Assembly (NCBI GenBank): GCA_003282105.1
Contig: QCAB01000004.1
Location: 1 to 51,234, forward strand
From: SAR86 cluster bacterium AG-339-G14
GTDB taxonomy: Bacteria; Pseudomonadota; Gammaproteobacteria; Magnimaribacterales; AG-339-G14
Length of the DNA stretch: 51,234 nt
Direction: 5' to 3'
A program made the translations under genes and the position numbers. The notes under the pieces were generated by a model. It did not search any database. It saw nothing but the letters and a program-made list of their open reading frames with translations, and was not told where the DNA came from. Shown piece by piece: positions 46,566 through 51,234 of the stretch (its first letter is position 1; each line of letters starts with the position of its first letter).

Positions 46566-47834
46566 ATGCAAAAAATAAATATCGCCCTATGTGGGACAGG
46601 GAATGTTGGCTCTTCATTTATTGATTTAATTTTACAAAGTAAAGAAAAAATTAAATCTAACTACAATGTTGAACTCAATCTAAATTTAATTGGATCTCGT
46701 AAAGGTAAAATAAATAATTCAGATTTCAAAGGAAAGATTGAAACGGATATTTTAAAAGTCCCAATGTCTAATGAAGTAGATATTATTGTCGAGTTGATCG
46801 GTGGAACAGAAATTTCTTATGAACTAGCAAAGCTAAGTTTGAAAAACGATAAGCACTTTGTTACTGCAAATAAGTCTTTGATTGCGGAGAAGGGTCAAGA
46901 ATTGTTTAAATTAGCTTCAGATAGGAATCTACATATCGGTTTTGAAGCCTCTGTGGGAGGAGGTATACCAATATTGAGGACCATTAGAGACGGTTTAATA
47001 TCTAGCAAAATTAATTGGTTCAAAGGAATACTTAATGGAACTTCAAATTATATTTTGTCTAAAATGTACTTAGAAAAACAAACCTACGAAGACGCTTTAA
47101 AATCAGCTCAAAAACTAGGTTTCGCTGAACCTGATCCATCATTAGACATAAATGGGACAGATGCTGCACAGAAAACAGCTATTTTATCTTTCTTATCCTT
47201 CAGTGGGAAAATTTCTCCTCGGGATATTTTTTTTGATGGAATAAAACATATCGAGCCCATTGATATGGAATATGGGAAAGAACTAGGATATGTGATTAAA
47301 CCAATATCAATTGGATTTAACGAAGAAGAAAAATTACTTTTAGGTTCTTTCCCCGCGTTTATTCAACAGGATGAAATTATTGCAAATGTAAACTTCGAAA
47401 CAAACGTCATAGAAGTTAATTCAAAAAATACTAATTCTACAGCTTTCCAAGGACCCGGCGCAGGAGGATATCCTACTTCAAGCTCTGTGATGAATGACAT
47501 TTTAGATATAGCTAATGGAAAAGTTTTTGATTATTCAAACCTTATGAGAAAAATCGAAGTTAATAATTTCGATGAATTTATAACAAAAAGATATTTGAGA
47601 TTAATGGTTAAAGATGAATCCGGAGTAGTTGCTGAAATATCAAAACTGATAGCTGAAAAAGATCTATCAATTGATAATTTAATTCAAAAAGAAAAAAATA
47701 AGACTGAAGATATAATTCCAATAGTGATTATGTTGGGAGAATGTAAAGAAAGCCTTGTAAGTTTGCTTATTAACGAATTAGAGAATCTGAATCAGGTAAA
47801 AGGCTCTATTCAACACATTAGATTTATTGAATAA
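46566..47834 (+). CDS. hom: Homoserine dehydrogenase
   Basis: A 422-residue enzyme reducing aspartate-semialdehyde to homoserine. The Rossmann motif is INIALCGTGNVGSSFIDL, the catalytic domain has GGGIPILRTIRDGLISSKINWFKGILNGTSNYIL and FAEPDPSLDINGTDAAQKTAILSFLSF, and GPGAGGYPTSSSVMNDI is also conserved. The C-terminal ACT domain (about residues 345-420) indicates feedback control, probably by threonine. It is four bases after alaC and two bases before thrC. Confidence 0.95.
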   Translation: MQKINIALCGTGNVGSSFIDLILQSKEKIKSNYNVELNLNLIGSRKGKINNSDFKGKIETDILKVPMSNEVDIIVELIGGTEISYELAKLSLKNDKHFVTANKSLIAEKGQELFKLASDRNLHIGFEASVGGGIPILRTIRDGLISSKINWFKGILNGTSNYILSKMYLEKQTYEDALKSAQKLGFAEPDPSLDINGTDAAQKTAILSFLSFSGKISPRDIFFDGIKHIEPIDMEYGKELGYVIKPISIGFNEEEKLLLGSFPAFIQQDEIIANVNFETNVIEVNSKNTNSTAFQGPGAGGYPTSSSVMNDILDIANGKVFDYSNLMRKIEVNNFDEFITKRYLRLMVKDESGVVAEISKLIAEKDLSIDNLIQKEKNKTEDIIPIVIMLGECKESLVSLLINELENLNQVKGSIQHIRFIE

Positions 47835-47836
47835 AT

Positions 47837-49219
47837 ATGTTGTATTCAAGCACAAGAGGAAACTCTCCTTCTGTTAATTTTCTTGAAGTGCTTACTTCAG
47901 GAGTTGCTCCAGATGGAGGATTATATTTGCCTGAAGAAATTCCTCTATTCAACAAAGATGAATTGAAAAGTTACGAAAGTTTTACTTACAATCAGCTTGC
48001 ATTAAAACTTCTTCATCCTTACATGGATGATTTCTTAGAAATAAATGAATTAGAAAAAATAATTGAGGACGCTTATTCTGCCTTTCGCATTGAAAACGTA
48101 GTGAGAATAAATAATCAAAATAAGTTTGGAAATATTCTTGAGTTATTTCATGGGCCAACTTTTGCTTTCAAGGACGTTGCGATGCAACTTCTGGCAGGAC
48201 TTCTTAATAAAGCTTCCGAAAAAATCAATAAAAAAATTGTAATTCTTGGGGCTACTTCAGGTGATACGGGTTCAGCTGCTATAGAAGCATGTAAAAGATA
48301 TTCAGATTTAGACATATTTATTTTTTTCCCAAACAAGAAAATTTCAGAAGTTCAGCAAAGACAAATGACAACATCAGGAGCAAAAAATGTAAATACAATT
48401 GCATTGGACGGAGATTTTGACGATTGTCAAAAATATGTGAAACAACTTTTTTTGGATCAAGAAAACTTTCCAGGCTTAAGGTTCGTTTCAATAAATTCAA
48501 TTAATTGGACAAGAATAATTTCTCAAAGTGTTTATTTTTTTTATGCTAACTATCTCTTAAACCATAATTACATAGCCTCAATTCCATCAGGTAATTTTGG
48601 ACATGCTTACGCTGGTTGGCTAGCATCTAAAATGGGCTTAGATTTGCAAGGTATTCATATAGCTACCAATAAAAATGACATTCTGCATAGATTAATTTCT
48701 TCTGGTACATATCAAAAAAATGAAACTATAAAATCCTTGGCTCCGAGCATGGATATTTCAGTTGCAAGTAATTTTGAAAGACTGATGGTTGAGATTTTAA
48801 ATCACGACAGAGATGTTGTTTATGACTTAATGAAGAAATTTCCAGGAAATTCGATAGATTTTAATGAATTCCAAAAATGGAAAGAGGTGAAAAATTTTTT
48901 CCTGAGTAGTTCAACAACAGACGATGAGATAAGGCAATGCATAAAAAAAATAGTTTCAGAAGCGAATTATTTTTTAGATCCTCATACAGCTACAGCCATA
49001 GATGGACAGAGTTCGTTAAAAATAAATCAAAAAGAGATTCTTACTTTTGCAACCGCACATCCAGCTAAATTTCCAGAAGCCTTTGAAGGTATTGACGGTT
49101 TTAGTGAAAATATTCCTATTTCTTTAAAAGAGATTTTTCAAAAAGAAGAGAAATTAATTAATATTAAAAATAACTACCAAGAAGTAAGTGATTATATTTC
49201 ATCAATGTGTTCAATTTAA
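47837..49219 (+). CDS. thrC: Threonine synthase
   Basis: A 460-residue fold-type II PLP enzyme that converts O-phosphohomoserine to threonine. PLP lysine is in LELFHGPTFAFKDVAMQLLAGLL; ILGATSGDTGSAAIEACKRY and SIPSGNFGHAYAGWLASKMGL are the phosphate and cofactor loops. The end of the enzyme (DPHTATAIDGQ, TAHPAKFPEAFEGI) is normal. Forms a threonine pathway pair with hom. In E. coli and Pseudomonas recJ lies between this gene position and prfB, but here prfB follows directly. Confidence 0.95.
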   Translation: MLYSSTRGNSPSVNFLEVLTSGVAPDGGLYLPEEIPLFNKDELKSYESFTYNQLALKLLHPYMDDFLEINELEKIIEDAYSAFRIENVVRINNQNKFGNILELFHGPTFAFKDVAMQLLAGLLNKASEKINKKIVILGATSGDTGSAAIEACKRYSDLDIFIFFPNKKISEVQQRQMTTSGAKNVNTIALDGDFDDCQKYVKQLFLDQENFPGLRFVSINSINWTRIISQSVYFFYANYLLNHNYIASIPSGNFGHAYAGWLASKMGLDLQGIHIATNKNDILHRLISSGTYQKNETIKSLAPSMDISVASNFERLMVEILNHDRDVVYDLMKKFPGNSIDFNEFQKWKEVKNFFLSSSTTDDEIRQCIKKIVSEANYFLDPHTATAIDGQSSLKINQKEILTFATAHPAKFPEAFEGIDGFSENIPISLKEIFQKEEKLINIKNNYQEVSDYISSMCSI

Positions 49220-49224
49220 ATGAT

Positions 49225-50320
49225 ATGAGTGATAAGTCCTTACAAGAAAGATTAAGCATGGCAAGAGATGAACTTAGCGATCTTAGGGGGTTTCTTTGAC
49301 TACGATGCAAAAAATCTTAGGCTTGAGGAACTCAAAAAAGAGTTCGAAAATCCTGAGTTATGGAAGAATCAAGAAAAAAGCCAAACTTTAGGGAAAGAAA
49401 AAGCTAGTTTAGAGAAATTAATAGTAGATATTGATGATCTTCATGCTTCTTTGAATGATTTAAGTGAGCTTCACGTTATTTTAGATAAAGAAAATGACAT
49501 AGATGAGTTAAATTCTATTTCTGAGGATTTGAAAGATTTAGAAAGAAAAATATCAAGCCTTCAATTTCAGAGAATGTTTTCAGGAAAAAATGATTCCAAT
49601 AACGCTTTCTTGGATATTCAAGCTGGTTCAGGAGGCACAGAGGCTCAAGATTGGGCAGAAATGTTATTAAGAATGTATCTAATGTGGGGCGAAAAGAAAA
49701 AATTCAAAACAGAACTAGTAGAGGTCTCTCCTGGAGAGGTAGCAGGTATAAAGAGTGCTACGATAAGATTTGAAGGAGAGTTTTGTTATGGTTGGCTCAG
49801 AACTGAAACTGGGGTTCATAGATTAGTTAGGAAGTCTCCTTTTGATTCTGGAAGCAGAAGGCATACTTCTTTTGCATCTATTTTCATTTCTCCTGAGATA
49901 GAAGACAACATTGAGATAAATATTGATCCATCTGATATTAGAATCGATACTTACAGAGCTAGTGGAGCTGGAGGTCAGCATGTTAATAAAACAGATTCAG
50001 CAGTTAGACTGACGCATGAACCGACTGGAGTGGTAGTCCAATGTCAATCAGATAGGTCACAGCATAAAAATAAAGATAAGGCCATGAAACAGCTTAGAGC
50101 TAAACTATATGAGTTAGAATTAAATAAGCAGGATGAAGAAATGAAGAATTTGGAAGATAGCAAAGCTGACATTTCCTGGGGCAGTCAAATAAGGTCGTAC
50201 GTTTTAGATTCAGGAAGAATAAAAGATTTAAGAACAGGCATGGAAACGGGAAACTGTTCAGCAGTTTTAGATGGAGAGATAGATCTCTTTATTGAGGAAA
50301 GCCTAAAAGCTGGAGTTTAA
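49225..50320 (+). CDS. prfB: Peptide chain release factor 2, with programmed +1 frameshift
   Basis: RF2 recognises UGA and UAA. Translation starts at ATG 49225 and reads 24 codons to TTT CTT TGA at 49291-49299; a +1 slip at CTT then reads GAC in the downstream frame, giving about 364 residues (E. coli RF2 has 365). After the shift [22 protein letters not shown] matches the family N-terminus. [16 protein letters not shown] carries the SPF tripeptide region and [17 protein letters not shown] the GGQ catalytic motif. The downstream frame alone cannot give a proper start. lysS follows after one base. Confidence 0.95.
49285..49300 (+). other. prfB: RF2 programmed +1 frameshift site
   Basis: AGG GGG TTT CTT TGA C: an internal Shine-Dalgarno-like AGGGGG, a three-base spacer, the slippery CTT and an in-frame TGA followed by C. 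It is nearly identical to the E. coli site, which has TAT in place of TTT. It lets RF2 regulate its own synthesis: low RF2 makes the ribosome pause at TGA and shift. Confidence 0.95.
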
Positions 50321-50321
50321 A

Positions 50322-51234
50322 ATGTCAGATATTCAAGATGAAAATCACTTAATCGAAGAAAGAAAAAAGAAACTAAAAGAACTTAAAAAAAACGGCATAA
50401 ATTATCCAAATTCCTTTAGAAGATCAAATCTGTCTATGTCTTTGATTGAAGATTACTCAGAGTTCACCAAAGAAGAATTGTCCGAAAAAAATATATCTGT
50501 CTCTGTGGCAGGAAGAATAATGTTGAGGCGAGTTATGGGCAAAGCCAGTTTTTCTACCATTCAAGACATGACCGGCAGAATTCAGCTTTATTTGCGACAA
50601 GACACTATTGATAATTATGAGCTTTTTAAAGATTGCGACCTTGGAGATATTATTGGAGCAAAAGGAGTTTTATTTAAAACTAATACTGGCGAACTCTCTA
50701 TTCAAGTTAATGAATTTAATTTATTAACTAAATCTTTAAGACCCCTGCCGGAAAAACATCTTGGATTGTCTGATGTAGAGACAAAGTATAGGAAAAGATA
50801 TTTAGATCTTTTAACAAATTCAGTGTCTCAAGAAGTCTTTGAAATTAGAAGTAAAGTGGTAAATGAAATCAGACAATTCTTGATAAAAGATAACTTTATA
50901 GAAGTTGAAACTCCGATGATGCATCCAATACCAGGAGGCGCAACAGCCAAACCCTTCGTTACTCATCACAATGCCCTAGATATGCAGTTATTTTTAAGAG
51001 TAGCTCCAGAGCTTTATCTAAAGAGACTTGTAATTGGGGGCATGGAAAAAGTTTTTGAAATCAATAGGAATTTCAGAAATGAAGGACTTTCAACAAAACA
51101 TAATCCAGAATTCACAATGTTAGAGTTTTATACCGCTTATGTGGATTATAAATTTCAAATGGATTTTGTCGAAAATATGCTCCGAACTATAGAGAAAAAT
51201 TTGAGCACTGATAATTTAATTTTTTCAAATAAAT
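50322..51234 (+). CDS. lysS: Lysyl-tRNA synthetase, class II, N-terminal part (runs off the window)
   Basis: The first 304 codons of a class II LysRS, cut by the window end. The N-terminal helices are followed by an OB-fold anticodon-binding domain (ISVSVAGRIMLRRVMGKASFSTIQDMTGRIQLYLRQD), then the catalytic core begins with GLSDVETKYRKRYLDLL, IEVETPMMHPIPGGATAKPFVTHHNALDMQLFLRVAPELYLKRLVIGG and VFEINRNFRNEGLSTKHNPEFTMLEFYTAY (motif 2). ATG at 50322, one base after the prfB stop, as in E. coli prfB-lysS. Confidence 0.95.
   Translation, partial: MSDIQDENHLIEERKKKLKELKKNGINYPNSFRRSNLSMSLIEDYSEFTKEELSEKNISVSVAGRIMLRRVMGKASFSTIQDMTGRIQLYLRQDTIDNYELFKDCDLGDIIGAKGVLFKTNTGELSIQVNEFNLLTKSLRPLPEKHLGLSDVETKYRKRYLDLLTNSVSQEVFEIRSKVVNEIRQFLIKDNFIEVETPMMHPIPGGATAKPFVTHHNALDMQLFLRVAPELYLKRLVIGGMEKVFEINRNFRNEGLSTKHNPEFTMLEFYTAYVDYKFQMDFVENMLRTIEKNLSTDNLIFSNK

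Noticed and set aside
49268..49296. TTG or ATG at the start of the downstream frame as the RF2 start
   Set aside because: The E. coli-like AGGGGG-CTT-TGA-C site and a proper N-terminal frame at 49225 show a programmed frameshift instead.

Overview
The window is a compact, AT-rich, almost wholly coding bacterial segment. Gene order is typical of Gammaproteobacteria: thrS-infC-rpmI-rplT-pheS-pheT-ihfA-merR, murJ-ribF-ileS-lspA-ispH, and rpsP-rimM-trmD-rplS-xerD-dsbC-alaC-hom-thrC-prfB-lysS all follow one another. Low GC, gene overlaps of a few bases, very short intergenic gaps, many TTG/GTG starts and little mobile DNA suggest a streamlined marine gammaproteobacterium, perhaps of the SAR86 type. 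That lineage is inferred from style and synteny, not from a search.

Layout. Bases 1-3624 hold the end of a surface-polysaccharide cluster: GT4 glycosyltransferase, polytopic Wzy-like protein, GT4, GT2. A 6-phosphogluconolactonase-like gene, ribonuclease D and a small membrane protein follow. Bases 5410-7945 (minus) carry a broken methyltransferase remnant, a YfcE-type phosphodiesterase and a thiolase/DUF35 pair. Bases 8010-9830 carry a TerB-DnaJ protein, DoxX and PdxH. Bases 9880-16561 are the thrS-to-merR translation operon. A cupin and an acyl-CoA carboxylase beta subunit then lie before tRNA-Pro(GGG), whose 5' end overlaps the carboxylase stop codon. Bases 18704-24799 are accessory: a secreted unknown, a decayed CoA-transferase, a GST, Hsp20 with a heat-shock promoter, a Coq4-like protein, PsiE, TusA, a nucleotidyltransferase-cupin fusion and a MATE pump. 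Bases 24873-37357 carry an acyltransferase, PdxB, MsrB, the murJ-ispH run and a peptidoglycan-recycling and D-amino-acid group (DadA, AmpD, YajQ, AmpG-like, VanZ-like). groES-groEL follows with a clear promoter and terminator, then a PuuD-like membrane protein and a CNNM/CorC protein. The last 10 kb is the rpsP-to-lysS run, cut off inside lysS.

Functionally the window is mostly translation (three complete aminoacyl-tRNA synthetases, IF3, RF2, ribosomal proteins L35, L20, S16 and L19, RimM, TrmD), envelope biogenesis and recycling, vitamin B6 and FAD supply, threonine and alanine metabolism, and protein folding.

I see no CRISPR array, insertion sequence, prophage or defence island, and no clearly new multi-gene system. 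The unusual points are variations on core genes: ribosomal protein S16 with an acidic repeat tail built on a 60-bp higher-order repeat; a PheT apparently lacking its tRNA-binding OB domain; a strong ribosome-binding site driving a nine-codon mini-ORF in frame with infC; a carboxylase stop codon inside a tRNA gene; the cytidylyltransferase-cupin fusion; and two decayed genes.
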